A stretch of DNA of 64,000 nucleotides from Lineolata rhizophorae (taxonomy: Eukaryota > Ascomycota > Dothideomycetes > Lineolatales > Lineolataceae). The stretch is taken from contig MU001705.1 in NCBI GenBank assembly GCA_010093515.1, positions 62,001 to 126,000 on the forward strand, in the 5' to 3' direction. Numbering within the stretch: position 1 is the first letter of the stretch; every line of letters begins with the position of its first letter. The position numbers and the translations under genes were made by a program. The notes below the pieces were generated by a model. The model did not search any database. It was given only the letters and a program-made list of their open reading frames with translations, and had not been told where the DNA came from. Below are positions 44,055 through 56,512 of this stretch, one piece after another.

Positions 44055-47000
44055 GGTGGGCGGACGGGAGTAGATATGGATTTGGAGCGGGCGTGGATAT
44101 TAAAAGTATGGGGTAGTATGGGGCGGTATAGGCAGGGAGAGTATAGATGGAGGGGAAAGTAGGTCGTTTGCGCTCCGTTGTCTGATTTGCGGCGTGTTGG
44201 TCCAGCAAGCGGGGTCCGAATATACGGAAGAAGGCACGACCGAATAACTCGGCAGGCGACTGGTTCTTTCCTGAGCGGGGCCCTTTCCGTTTTTCTTTTG
44301 CTGGGTGTGCGTGTGCGCGCGCGGTCCGCGAGACCCTAGCGTTCCGGATTTTGTGTTTGCGCCGCGGGGGGATGCGCGGGTAAATTGCGGGTGCAGTTTC
44401 GATAGATTGGAAAAACGTGACCCGCTCCAAACAAACGGGCGCAGAGGCAAGAAGCGCCCAGGGCAGCCGGTGGCCCAGAGTTTCCCGGGAGCCTAGGAAT
44501 ACTTATCGAGGCCGACGCGGGTGAGTGGCCCGTCGGCGGTCGGGCGAGGACAAAAAGGGGCGTGGTGAGCACACCGAGGCAGGCTCACGAGGTCAAGGCA
44601 GCAGCACCCCCTCTGCTCTCGCAAGCAAGATCGGCGGGTCTGCTGGTTTGGCGCTCAGACTGCCGCGTGCGCGCAGCCTCTCCAGGAAGGTGGACAAGTT
44701 GACGTAGGTTGGATATGTAGACAGATGGGTACACGTAGGTACCCGGATCCTTATGTACTTTTTGGTGGAGCCGGCTCGCAGCTCGCTGGTTGGATGTTCC
44801 CGATCTGGGCGAACAGTGAAAAAAGAAGAAGAAAAGAAGAAGAAAAGAATGAGGATTGGTTCAGGTCCAGCACTGAGTGCGACCAGGACAAACAGGCGCA
44901 GGCGGGCTGCGTCGCGTTGGGAGAACTGAAGTTGGCGTGAGTGGTACGGGCTACCAAGGAAGTGCTGTGGTACTAAAGGAGCGAACAACCAGGTCGCGTC
45001 GACAGAGGGCAGGCACCGGCCGAGCAAAGAGGGAAAGAGAGAGAGCGACGGGCTCCGGAGCGCAACTGGAAGGGAAAGAACAAAAAGGGCAGAAGGGAAG
45101 GAGCCGAAAGAAATGGAAGGAGGAACCAGAAGAGGAGCCACGGGGGTCGCCCCCGGCCAGCGAACAATCGGCGCAGAGGCAGGGATCCCCGGCCGCGGCC
45201 CAGGAACGGCCAGCGTGCCCGCCGATCGAAGCGCGGGTCCAACGCATCCGCAGCCCTTTGGGGGCAAGACCGGCCCAATCACGCGCCCCCCTGCCAAACG
45301 GCAAACGGAAACGGCGGCCGGCGAGGGGGCCAACGATTGGGCGCCACGGCGTCGCAGACTCTTTGTGCGGCGTTTGTTTCCCCTACATAGGGTGGTCGCG
45401 CCGGCCGCGCCCAGGCACCGAGGCGGCCGCGGGGCCAATTAGCCTGCCCCGATGGCGTGAAACGGAACGCCGGGGTGACGGGGAGAACCACGGGACGTCG
45501 CTGTGCTGAATCTCTGCGCTGAATCTCTGCGCTTTAGGCTCGTACATAGCCGCCATCGTGGGGCCCATTGGAGCGACGAGCAGCATGCAAGCAAGCAGCA
45601 AGCACTTGCTGCAATGTACCTGGGTAGGTACCCACGCAGCTCAAGGCGCATGCAGGCGCGCAAAAAAAAAAAAAAAAAAAAAGAAAAGTTTTTCTTCACC
45701 CTGCACCGCAGCCTCCTTCGTTCTAGAGCACCTTAGCACCCGGCTCATGTAACTGTTCGGAACGAAGGAACAAGCCGCGGATCCCCCTCCAATTGCGCCC
45801 GCAGTGTCCCGCCCCGCCTGTGGAGACTCCAACAAAAAAATTTTTTGCTTTTCCTTTTTTCTTCTCTGCAGGTTCCTTTGCGCCATTTCCTTGTGGACCA
45901 CTGTTGCACCGCTGGTATGTACTACGTATGTAAGTAGGCGTGGGCGCCACGGCAAAGACCCACGGCTGCGGTCTTGGCAAGTCTTGTTGCGCGTCCCCCG
46001 TCCACATTAGCGGACTCAACCGCCTCCACCTACTACGCACTACTACGTACGCACGTATTCGCCAAAAGGCCGGCTTGTACATACCCGGCCCCAACAAACG
46101 CAAAAAGGCGCGGCGCACGCGCGTCCGGACTCCAAGCTCCTCTCTCTCTCTCTCTACCTAGGTATGTACACCCTACGTAGGATCTCGCACCTCCGGTGCG
46201 CTGGCCGCGCCACGGCGCCTGCGGCCTGCCCTTTGCGCACCCACCTACACACGTACCCTACCTGTGGTGCATAAGTAGACCTTCGTCCCGGATTGCGGCC
46301 GGCGCGCGAGCCCGCGTGTGCACCCGAGGCGGCGCTGGCGACGGTCGCCATGGCGGCACCCGCTCGCTCGCCCGCGCTGTTTCTTGCCGGGCATGCGCCG
46401 GTAGCACATACATACGTACTCGGTACATATGCAGGAAGCAGGTGGACAAGCAGGCAGGCCCCGTGCGCTGGGAGGGAACGTGATCGGTCTGCCTCCTACG
46501 AGGGCTTTGTCAGGTCCCGGTCTCAACTCCAGACTAGCCGCCCATTCGGACGAGACGGCGGCCCGCCTGGCGCTCGAGCGTCTTGCGTGCCTCCTACGTA
46601 TGTACAGACTATACTACGTGGTGCGGAAAGCTTTGGCCGAGCGCGGCGCGGCGCACCGCGCACGACATCTCCCGCAAGTCCCCTATGTAGGTATGTATCA
46701 CCAGGGGACCTAAACTTGGTCCAGGCGCTATAAAGGAGCGTACATGTGTACTCCGTGGTAGATGCGTATTTCGGCCCCGACTGGGGAGTACCATCCCACC
46801 GCCTCCGCATATTAAAAGGAAGAACCCGCCCGGACATTACTTCGCGCCTCATGCACGTCAGCCCGGGGCATAACCGTTGTGAATAAATAGGTGCCTTTAA
46901 CATGCTCCCGCTTACAGGTGCCCGTCCTAAATACGCACACGAATATTATTATCATCATCATTGTCGTCACTACCCCCCACGTATTCCCGCAAAGCCGATC

Positions 47001-47485
47001 GCACCAACCGGCCGCGACACAAAAGTACACCCTCGCCAGCATACTACGTCCACAAATGCGCAATTGTATTTTCGAACTCACGGAGGACCGGAGCGGCCGG
47101 GCCTCCGAGGTCACGTAATCTCCGGCCGCTTTCCAACTTCGCAGCCCGCCTATACCCGTACATACATTTGTGCATCCCCGGAACACTTCATCACGGCCAG
47201 GCTGCAGCCTCCCTACGCCACCTAGTCCGTAGCCAAAATGAGAAAGAAGCCGACCTAGCGGCGCCCATACGCCCGGTCGCGTCGAAGGATGGGTCGCACC
47301 AAGACGTGCCATGCACAACATTTTGACCAAGGAAACCCCCCTTTTCCATATCGATCCGCAGGATCGAAGCCGCCGACACAAAAAAAAAAAATACAAAGAA
47401 AATACATTGCCTCGCGCCACGCCAGGAAGCTCGCCCGCCTGGCAGCAAAACACAACATCCAGCTCCAGCTCGCCCACGTCCCAGC
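44055..47485. other. Longest gene-free stretch; palindromic TAC/GTA motifs and homopolymers
   Basis: 3.4 kb. Long frames exist (for example 44593-45438 and 46812-47507 on the minus strand) but have no domain, and their composition follows local base bias. The DNA holds A21 at 45662-45682, a CT repeat at about 46138-46155, a tandem 13-bp duplication near 45507-45533, and many TACGTA, GTACATA and TAGGTA motifs between about 45600 and 46800. The left end is the promoter of the low-complexity gene. Confidence 0.5.
45662..45682. repeat. Poly-A homopolymer (21 bp)
   Basis: An uninterrupted run of 21 A followed by GAAAAG. It lies in gene-free DNA. It could be an old retroposon tail, but no element is visible next to it. 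Confidence 0.9.
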
Positions 47486-48086
47486 CTACTCCTCCATCGA
47501 CTCCCACCCATCCTGGCCCCCCTCCCCTTCCCCTTCATCACCACCACTACTACTCTCCTCCTCCTCCTCCTCTTCCCTCACCCCCACCAACCTCTCCTCC
47601 GCATCCGCATCCGCATCCGCACCCGCACCTGCACCCGCATCCCCCTTTCCCCTCCCGCTCCCCACCCTCCCCCTCCCCCCAAACGCCCTCCTCACCGCCG
47701 CATTCGTCTCCGTATCCCACACCCGCACCGCCCCCGTACTCCCCGCGACGGCCAGCCGCAGCCCGACGTCGGCGTCGGGCGCGAACCGGGCCGAGAACAC
47801 CTTCCCGACGCCGAGGTCGCGCGACACCACCAGGCTGGGGCCGGCCGCGCCCAGGTCCCAGAGCTTGACCGACCTGTCGGGCGAGCCGGTGGCGACGAAG
47901 CCCGGGACGAGCGGGTTGACGGCGAGGGCGGAGACGGGGTCCGCGGCGTGTGCCTGCAGGGTCCAGACCGGCTTGGCTTGCCCTGGGGTGGGCGGCGCCA
48001 TGCGCGCGTCGTGCTGGTGCAGCATGCCCGCTTCCGTCGCGATCTGCATTCGGGAACCGTTAGTTTAGGCCGTGCATATATATATA

Positions 48087-48129
<43 letters not shown>

Positions 48130-49438
48130 GATAGATAGACGTAGACATAGGCGGCAGATGAGCACGGGCAGAGAAAGGCAGCAAGGGGGAGCTACGCACG
48201 TAGAACGTATTCGGATCGTGTGGATCCCACTTGACGGTTTCGACGTCGCTCTCGACCTCCCACCTCGGCGCCTTGGCGCCGGGGGCCCGCACGTCGGCCG
48301 CCACCACGGTGCGATCGTAGCTGCCGGTCAGCAGCGCCGCCGCCTCGACCGGGTGCCACTCGACGGCGCAGACGCGGCCCGCGTGGAAGCCGTACGACTG
48401 CGCGCACGTCGCGCTGGCGAGGTCCCACAGCTTGACCGTCGCGTCGGCCGAGGCCGAGGCCAGCAGGTTGCGGTGCTGGCGGTTCGCCGCGAGCGCCAGC
48501 ACCGCGTCCACGTGATACGCGTCGTTGGGCTTCTTGCTCTTCTTCTTCTTTTTCTTCTTCCGGCCCGTGGCGGCGTTGTCGGCGGCGTCGGCGCCTCCCT
48601 GGCCTAGGATCGCGTTCGGGTACATGCAGTCCACCGTGTCGAGGTCCCACAGCTCGATGTCCGGGTCCATGGTGGCGACGGCGACGAAGTTGCCGCGGCC
48701 GTCCGTTTTACGGTTGTGCGCGGCCGCCGCGGCGTCCTTGCCGCTCCCCGCCGGGAAGTCGAGCCACTCGACGGCCAGCGGGATCGCCGGCAGCATGATG
48801 TCGTGGTGCACGTACAGGTTGTCGGCCTCGTCCTCGTACACGTACACCTCGAGGTGGGCCATCTCGTCCTCGACCTTGGCCGCCAGCAGCAGGTTGTCCG
48901 TCGGCAGGATCTGCAGCTCCTCGCGCTCCTCCTCGTCGTCCTCGTCGGCGCGGCCATCCTGCTTGCCGAGCGTGATGTACGGGTCGTGCGCGTTCGACTC
49001 GTGGTACGCGAGGTTCTTGCCGAAGCCGCCGAACATCGCCATGGGCCCGCCGCCGCCGCCATCCCCGTCCCCGTCCCCGTCCGAATCGTCGTAGTGCTCC
49101 AGGTCGTATTCTCTCAGGTCGTCGTCGATCTCCCTAGGCGCGGGGGCAGGCAGCCCGTCAGCTCCTCCGTCTTTCCCAACCATGCCCTAAAACAAAAAGC
49201 CGCAGAACGAAACTCACTCCTGCTCCTTAACGCCCTTCACCCCGTTCGACGACTCGCCCTTCTCTTCGTGTCGCCGCCTCGCCTCGTCCAGATCCTCCCG
49301 CGCATCCTCCAGCTCCAGCTTCGCCAGCCGCGATATGCGCGCGTACTCCTCCTCGTCGAAGACGTACTTGGTGGGGAATTGCGCCGCGAAGCCGCGCGGG
49401 ACCCACGCCGTCGCCGTTATCATGGACCCTTCGGCCAT
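47486..49438 (-). CDS. PWP1: Periodic tryptophan protein 1 (WD40), ribosome biogenesis
   Basis: WD-repeat protein needed for 60S ribosome assembly in the nucleolus. Three exons: 49218-49438, 48200-49133 and 47486-48043, 570 residues. The start region MAEGSMITATAWVPRGFAAQ contains three in-frame ATGs (49444, 49438, 49423). The acceptor at 49133 was chosen because it gives KEQEEIDDDLREYDLEHYDD, the conserved acidic segment. Further marks: MFGGFGKNLAYHESNAHDPY, DEMAHLEVYVYEDEADNLYV, and WD blades ending LWDLASATC, EWHPVEAAALLTGSYDRTVV, VKWDPHDPNTFY and SPDRSVKLWDL. The tail after VRVWDTETNAAVRRAFGGRG is Gly/Ala/Asp then Glu-rich and low-complexity. Intron 2 carries a TG microsatellite. Confidence 0.93.
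48075..48123. repeat. TA/TG dinucleotide microsatellite in PWP1 intron 2
   Basis: A short TA run passes directly into a long TG run (about 36 bp of TG), wholly within the intron 48044-48199. The complement reads CA on the transcribed strand, upstream of the acceptor. Confidence 0.9.
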
Positions 49439-49444
49439 GATCAC

Positions 49445-51538
49445 GCGCGGACCGTGGCAGGGAGCTCGAGGCTTTGTGCGGGGACGGAGGAGGAAGAAAT
49501 TGGGGAATGTGCGCGGGCGAGATCAGTCGACGGGGTATTATGACGATTTTTTGGGGGGTTGTGGCTTTGTCGCGAGGCAGAAAAAAGTTCGGGAGCTACA
49601 TATGGTGTGGGGCCCTTATCGATAACGACATTCCGGCAGGGAGTACACCTCCATTTGAACTCGAACTTTCGACGAAATCACCAATGAGAATTTGGAGCAT
49701 TATGAGGAAGAAAGAAGACTCTCTCCTACGATAGAGCATGGTTCATCACCTGCACAACTCATGCAGCCTGGGCGGGAAAACCGCCCTAGGAAGGTAACTA
49801 CTGAAATGGTCCAAGTCCTGTTCACAAGACTCGGGGAACATCACGCGCGCAAAATTGGCACAAAAGGCGAGGTACGACAAGGAACTGCGAGAATTGCTTC
49901 GCGAAAAAAGGCAGGAAAAAGCAGAGAGTGAGTATTTGAATTGTTGAGCTTGTCTTAGCTTCGCATCTAGGCTACTAAACCCCAGCACCACGGTGAGGTG
50001 CAGGCTCGTCGCTGGGGTAAAAGAAAAACAAAGACTTACCTGGCAGACTTACCTGGAGAAAACAACACTAGGAAAATTGGGGAAAGAACGTAAAAACCTA
50101 GCCATGTTAGTAAAAAAGAGAAGAAGAAAAAAAAGTTAGAGAATATAGGGCGAAACGATATGGAGAAGGAATGGATAGTTGAAGACAATCTGAAATGTGA
50201 GGGGGCCTATATATATTATAGGTACAAAGGAGTTGTTTATGTTTATGTCTTTTGTTGTGCCGTTTTTCAAGTCGAGCTACGATAAAAACGCACTGTAATA
50301 ATGCGCAATCCGATAGAAAGTCCTTGTTTCCGAAAGTTCAGTGTCATTCAACTTGACGTCATCTACCTTGGAGAGTTTCAGCTCATTATTTCTCGTCGTT
50401 ATCTCACTTATGTCTTTGGAGCTTTCCCAGATTATGTAAATTATTTCATATGTCCAGAAGGTGACTGAGGCAATATTCGAGTAATTGTCTACATTTCAAT
50501 TCTATTTTGGAACTTTTTCTTTTTACAGTACGACGTGCTTTTCAAACTAGGAATAGATGCGTTTGAGAATTTTGAAAAGCGGGCAAGGGTTTTGCTTTGT
50601 TAGTAGTTTTGAGTGGCTGTTGGACCCGAGCAAATTTCAATAGCCGTTTTATATCAGGGCCTGAGACCGGATTGGAAAAGGATTGAGATTCTTGTTGGCA
50701 TTTGAGTTGTGTTTGTGAAGTGGCTTGCGCATTGGGTTGGTCTGTTTCCGTTTCAATGTTTCTTTTCAACATTTCGGTTCAATTACCCGTTCCACTATTT
50801 TCCCATCCAAAGTCTGACGATTTGATTGTGCGATTCAATTCTGGGTTCGTGCATCATGGATCCAAAGCGTTGGGAGTAGCGATATCGATCAGTTCAGACA
50901 ACCGATCAATGCTAGCATCGAACCATATAAAACCTTTTCTTTCCGCCTCACCGGCTCACATAATGTGAGTCAGACCTCTACTTGCGGATGACCCCGCAAA
51001 ACCAACCCAAGTTCATCTTCAAACAGAGGAACGCCAAGAGAGTTGAGAACGCACCAAAGCTAAATCACTCTATTTCCCACGGTCTACATAACCGACGCCA
51101 TGACTAAACTCAAATACGGACCGGTCTGCCATAGCCGCACGCACGATGCCCCCTCCAACCAACCGACTCTGCCGGCTCCTTGCCCAATCGCTGCCATACC
51201 AAACCAAATCAGCCAGATCCGAGTCCGGGACAGAGAAAACAAGGAAAACCAAAGTCTATTTCTACCGTGTATAACCCGCACCAGCCCTTCGTCGAGAAGG
51301 TGTCTACGAAGTTCCACGACGCTACCGATCTAGAACCATTCCACTCTACGAGCATACCAATCTAAAGCATAATCCGCGCTCAAAAAAAGTGAAAAACAAA
51401 ACAAAGCCGATTGAATATGCCAATCCCAAACAATCTCAACCCCCACAACCCAAAAAAGCCCAGCTCCCAAACACAACCACAATCCCCCAAAAGTACCCCA
51501 GACAAATAAGCCAACCCACCTACCCCTCCCCTGCCTCC
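49445..51538. other. AT-rich intergenic region, no gene seen
   Basis: 2.1 kb. The PWP1 promoter lies at the left. The middle (about 49700-50900) is AT-rich with poly-A/G stretches and only short frames. A plus-strand frame at 51180-51365 looks slightly coding-like but has no start context or domain. The right end is C-rich and runs into the AMD1 tail. Confidence 0.5.
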
Positions 51539-51542
51539 CTAC

Positions 51543-51579
<37 letters not shown>

Positions 51580-54500
51580 ACCTCGCAAAGCTCCCCCCCC
51601 TCCTCCTCCCGCCCCCGCCCCCGCCCCCGCACCCACCCTTCCTCCCCTCCACCACCCCCGGAAACATCCGCGGCTCCGCCGCATCCAGCGCGCCCACGCC
51701 TCCATCCACATCCGCCCCGGCCCCGGCCCCCATCCCCATGCCGACGGCCGCCGCGCCCGAGCTGCGCGCGCGGCGCCTCGAAAGCGGAGGCCCACCGCCG
51801 CCGGCGTCGGGGCCGGCGCCGGCGCCGCTGGCGCTGGCGCTGCCCGAGGGCGGCTGCGGCGGGGGCATGCGGGCGGCCTGGGCGGGCATGAGGGGGGCGG
51901 GGAGGCGGGAGAAGGAGGGGGAGGCGGGGCAGGGCTGGGCGGGGTGGGGGGCGGCTTGCTGGGTCGAGGACAAGGAGGCGGCGGCGGTGTCTGAGGCGGG
52001 GAGGTTCGCGGGGGTCGAGGCGGAGGGGTTGGTCAGCATGGAGGCGGAGGGGGACGGGGCGGCGGGGGCGGTGGCAGCGGGGCCCGGGGCGCCCTGGGAG
52101 CCCGAGGGGAGGGAGAGGTTGGATGGGTTGAGCGCGGTGGTGGCGTGGGAGGGTTGGGAGGTGTAGCGGTTGATCCTGTGCGCGGGCGCATGTGTTGGTC
52201 TAAGTACGGAGAGAAAGGCGGGGGGAGGAAATTAAAGGGAGAGCGGGGCTCCGTCGGACGTTGGTAGCTGGTGGGATGGGGGAGAGGAGGTAGCGGACTC
52301 ACATGTCGAGTTCCTGCGCCAACGTGCCGTGCCTGTAGCTCTCCCGCAAATCCGGCACGTTGACCTTGGCCATCTCGTTGCCCAGCACGCCGGCCTTCCA
52401 GTAGTTCTCCCCGAGCCACCGCTGCTTGACGGCGTGCTCGAAGCCGCTCTGCTCGACCGAGTGCTTCGCCAGCTCGCACATGTCCACGGCCGACAGCTTG
52501 TAGATCTGGGCCGCGACGCTGTACTCCTCGATGAGGGGCTCCTTGGTGAAGGCGAACTGCAGCGGGTCGTCCGTCGAGAGCGACACGTTGAGCCCGCGCC
52601 GAAAGTACTGCAGGAACGGGTTGCGCTCGTAGGCGAGGAACAGCGCGTTGTTGCTCAGCGGCGACATGGCGATGCCGATCTGCTCCAGGTAGAAGACGTA
52701 CTGCAGCAGCGGCACCTTGCGCAGCAACAGGCCGTGGCTGATGCTGTGGCAGCACAGCACCGCCGCGGCCAGGTGGTCCGTGTCGCCCGCCTCGCCGCAG
52801 TGGGGTCGCAGCACGAACGTGTTGAAGCCGCGCTGCTTGCGCCACACGTTGAGCGACGCCATGTTGGCGAACAAGAAGTAGATCCAGTAGCTGTACGGCG
52901 GGTTCTGCGTCGTGTTCCAGAGCCGCGGCGGCGGGAACTTCTTGTACAGGCGTCGCTCGACCTTGCTCTCGTCGTCGACGCTGTCGAAACCGATGACGCG
53001 CTGCAGGAAGACGTGCAGCTTGGGGTGCGTGGCCGGCTCTTTGGTCACCTCGAAGAGCGGTCGGAACACGTTGACGACGACCTGCTCGAAGTTGTCCATC
53101 AGGTTCGTCGACTTGTACACGTCGAAGAGGCGCGGGATCTGGACCAGCCACCGCACGTTGGGCGAGAAGAGCTTGTTGTCGACCACCCACGCCGCCAGCT
53201 TGTCCCACTCGTCGACGGAGCGTCCGTAGATGGAAACCCGCCACTCGACCATTTGATACTTGCTTGATTCGAGGTCTTCGATGACCTCCTTGGTAATCTC
53301 GGCTAGGTACCGGCCCTTGATGTAATTGTCCGTCTTAAGGAAAATCTCTCGCAGCCGCGACTCTCCGATGGGGTTGTACTTCAGGTTGAACTTGTCGAAG
53401 CGGTGGAACGAGTCGGTGTGGGCGTGCATGTCGAGCGTGTCGATGCTGAGGTCGTACGCCGTGAGGTTGATGCTCTCGAAGACCTCGCGCAGCGTCAGCT
53501 CCTTGCCGTCGCGGAACAGCACCACCTCGTCGGGCCGCTTCTTCATCTTGCTCTTGATGAAGCGCAGCAGGTGCTTCTGGTTCATGCAGGCCGAGTGGTG
53601 CACGTGCGTGTCCACCTTGCGCACGTTGTAGAAGTCGCGGTGCGGCACCTTCTTGCTGTCGGCCATCTCCTGGTACTCGTTGAGCAGCCGATACAGGTTG
53701 AACTTGCCCTCGAGATACTGCAAGCGGCGGAAGGCGAAGCTCTTGCTCGGCCCGTCCGACGACACGTTCAGGATGGCATCTAGGTCCATGTAGAATTCGC
53801 GTAGCGTCGGGATGCTGACGATGGGCGGCGCGTCCGCCTCGCCGCTTGGGCCCCTACTGCTCGTCGTTTCGTACACTTGGTAGACGCCGTTCTCGTCTAG
53901 CCGGTACGTCATCTCCGACGTCTCGGGCAGCGGCATAACGTCGTCCATGACGAAATCCTCGCCGATGTCCTGGCCCGGCTTGCGCTGCTTCCTGGCCGCC
54001 GGCTGCTGTGGTAAGTCCATGTCCGAGTCGAGCACGGTGCTATTGCTCAAACTGCCCCCCCCAGCGCTCGCTCCGGCTCCGGCGCGCTCCTTATTCGGGT
54101 CCCACACGGGCTCCGGGTGCGGCGGATAGATGCGCCAGCCCGGGTCATCCTTCGGGTTATCGAAGGTACCCTGCAGCGAGAGGCGGATGTGCTTGTGGCG
54201 GATATCGAGCACCTTCTGGATGTTTGTGTAGATGGTCTGCAGCTCCTTCTCGACGGAGGCGTCGCTGGCGGCAAAGCCGCCGGAGCCGTGCCCGACGCCG
54301 ATGCCCGCGCCGGCGCCGTGTAGGCCCTCCTCCGCAAGCATCGGCTTGGGCTCGTGGGGCAGGCCCGGGTGCGCGCGGTGGTCGCGGGCTGCCTGGTCCG
54401 CCGCTACGGCCGGGTCGTCGTGCTGCAGGTATTGTTGCTGCTGCTGCTGTAGCTGCGGCTGCTGCTGCTGCTGGAACCTCGCCGCGGCAGGCCCTTCCAA

Positions 54501-55271
54501 GGCCTCGGGTGACAGCATCTGCTCCTGGGGGCCAAAGCTCCTGTCCGTCACGCCCACCGACAGCGCCGGCCGCGGCGTCGTCGCTGCCATGCTGCGAGTG
54601 CTGCGTCGCGAGCGCAGGCTGCCGGCCATACTGCGAAGATCTGCGCCGCCGGCACCACCACCGCCGGCAGTGTCGCCTCCGGCCGCGCTGCCGCCCCAGT
54701 TTGCCGGGAACGTGCGCGCCGCGTGCAACAACGGGCTGCCGCCGTACGCGCCGCCGTAGCCGTCCTGGGACCCGCTGCCGCGGCTCTCCGTCAGGTGCCG
54801 CTGGTAGATCTGCTTGGCCTCGGAGTGGCTCGTCTGGCGCTCGGCGAAGTGGTCGTAGAAAGCGGTGCGGCGCTGCATGTCGCGGGGCAGGAGCCCGTCC
54901 TGCTCGTCGTCATCCTGCCGCCGCTGCCACTGCTGCTGTTGCTGCTGCTGCCGCTGCTCCTCGTCGCCCTCTTCACCGCGGGCGGTAGACCCGTACGCGT
55001 CGCGCCCGTCGGTAGCTTGCTCGGCCGCGCCGCCGTGGTTCTCGCCGTCGGGCGCGTCGCGGTGCTCCGGCGTCGAGTTGCCGTCGCCGTCCAACTCGAG
55101 GTCGTCGTCGTCCTCGCTCTCGGACCACGTCGCCGGGTCCTGCACGTCGGCGGGGCCCACGTAGGGCGAGGTGTCGGTCGATTGCACGTAAGGGCCCGTG
55201 TCTGTTGCCGTGCGTCCGGACGGCACGTCCGTGACGGGGCTCGTTAGCGACTTGCTTGCTTCGCGGGGCAT
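51539..55271 (-). CDS. AMD1: AMP deaminase
   Basis: Converts AMP to IMP and ammonia in purine interconversion; a zinc enzyme of the metallo-dependent hydrolase fold. Exons 52303-55271 and 51539-52175. The intron restores [13 protein letters not shown], the normal junction; without splicing the frame would stop right after LDM. With the ATG at 55271 ([13 protein letters not shown]) the product is 1201 residues; an upstream ATG at 55337 is possible. The N-terminal 330 residues are Gln/Asp-rich and disordered. Catalytic marks: [20 protein letters not shown] near 555, [27 protein letters not shown], and [20 protein letters not shown] near 900. The tail after INRY is Ala/Pro/Ser-rich and ends in a glycine run coded by a C36 homopolymer on the plus strand, so its last residues are uncertain. 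Confidence 0.93.
51544..51579. repeat. Poly-C homopolymer (36 bp) within the AMD1 tail
   Basis: 36 consecutive C on the plus strand, read as about twelve glycine codons by AMD1. More C/G-rich sequence flanks it at 51592-51640. Confidence 0.9.
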
Positions 55272-56108
55272 TGGCGGCAGTGCGTACTCAGCATGGTTTG
55301 GCGGATGGCGGGGCGAGCGGTGGAGAGCGCAGGGCAAACTTGTCGGTTGGCAGGGCTTCGAATGGGCGAGAAGCGCTAACGGGCTGAAAGCTATAGAGGG
55401 CGGTAAAGACGAGCTATGTACGTACGTCCCGCACTAGTGCTGGCGACTGGGGTGGCCCGCCCTGATTGGCCAATGGCCTGCTTGTATAGGCAGGTCGACG
55501 TCGCAGCCTCCCGTCGCCGGCAGGAAAACTCTTGCCGGCGGTAACACCCGCCCAACGGCCTCGTTTGACGTCTCGGACTTCGCCGACCACCTGTAGCGGG
55601 GATGGTCCATTCGACGTGGCATCCGCATGTAGGAGCAAACATAGGCAGGGCATAGCTAACGCCTATAGGTGAGACAATTGCCAATTCCGGAATCACGTTC
55701 CCTAAACAGTGCATGGGTATACCGGTAATAGCTAGGTACTTCATGACCTACTGTAATTAAGTTCTTGCTAGGGAGGAATAATTGGGCAACTACCACATAT
55801 CTATCTTGGCCTCTGGGACGGGATTTTCTGTTCCATGAAATAGAGCGCTCCGTGCCATCGGCGATCGAAAGAATCTGCTAGCATGCCGATACAAGGTAAT
55901 ACCAACGTTCCGAGTATGGCACCATAGCCCTCTTTTGCCCCCTCCTCTGAACCACATTGGCAAGCTGCCGCAAGCCGCCGCACCCAGAAACAGCTCACCC
56001 TAACGAACGCCAAACTCCGCACGCCAAGCTAGCCGCGTGCCCTGACGAGCCATCAATACTCCCCCACAGTAGTCCCAACCACGAGCATCTACTGCCCACA
56101 CTTTCCCC
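55272..56108. other. Upstream region of AMD1, no gene seen
   Basis: 837 bp between the AMD1 start and the 3' end of EMC6. It probably holds the AMD1 promoter and the EMC6 3' UTR. Frames are short and without motifs. Confidence 0.5.
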
Positions 56109-56512
56109 CTAGGCCCTCACCAACCCGTAAAACAGCGTCCAAGTAAGCACGTAACTGCTCAGCGGCCCCAGCACCTCGCCGGCCCAGAGCTCGCGGCCGG
56201 GCCGGTAGAAGTAGCGCTCGGGGCGGCCGTCGGCGGCGACGAAGTGCACCAGCGCCGAGACGAGCACCGACAGGACGGCGTAGAAGAGGAAGCCCGGGTA
56301 CGACTCGAGGCCGAGGGTGCCGGCGGCGACGCCGAAGAGGGAGGCGGTCATGTTGCGGGTGTTGAGGAGGGTCTGCAAGGGGGTTTACTTTTTAGTTACG
56401 GGCGCATAGGTGAGGCAGGACGGGAGAGGACGGGGAAACGCACCCGCTTGTTGTGCTGCACGCTCTCCTGCACGATCGGATTGAGCGCCAGCTCGCGCTC
56501 CTCGGGCAGCAT
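56109..56512 (-). CDS. EMC6: ER membrane protein complex subunit 6
   Basis: Core subunit of the ER membrane insertase EMC, which places tail-anchored and multipass proteins into the ER membrane. Two exons, 56444-56512 and 56109-56372, join in phase 0 (QHNKR to TLLNTRNMTA) to give 110 residues, the usual family length. The N-terminus MLPEERELALNPIVQESV is the conserved cytosolic helix. Three hydrophobic segments follow: MTASLFGVAAGTLGL with YPGFLFYAVLSVLVSALVHF, and SSYVLTWTLFYGLV. ATASLFGVAAG-like and GFLFY motifs are hallmarks of Emc6. The start is the first ATG in frame just before the helix. No other ATG upstream in this frame is convincing. Confidence 0.93.

Noticed and set aside
44593-45438. 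281-codon minus-strand frame in gene-free DNA
   Set aside because: No domain, no conserved motif, composition follows GC and pyrimidine bias, with homopolymer-coded Phe/Ser runs.
45662-45682. Poly-A run as the tail of a LINE or SINE
   Set aside because: No reverse transcriptase, pol III boxes or target-site duplication could be seen next to it.
46812-47507. 231-codon minus-strand frame near PWP1
   Set aside because: Includes residues coded by poly-A/T and lies in the motif-rich gene-free stretch; no similarity recognised.
49133-49183. Start of PWP1 exon 2 at the ATG of MVGKDGG
   Set aside because: Splicing to the CCTAG acceptor at 49133 gives the conserved acidic segment and correct phase; the upstream part is intronic.
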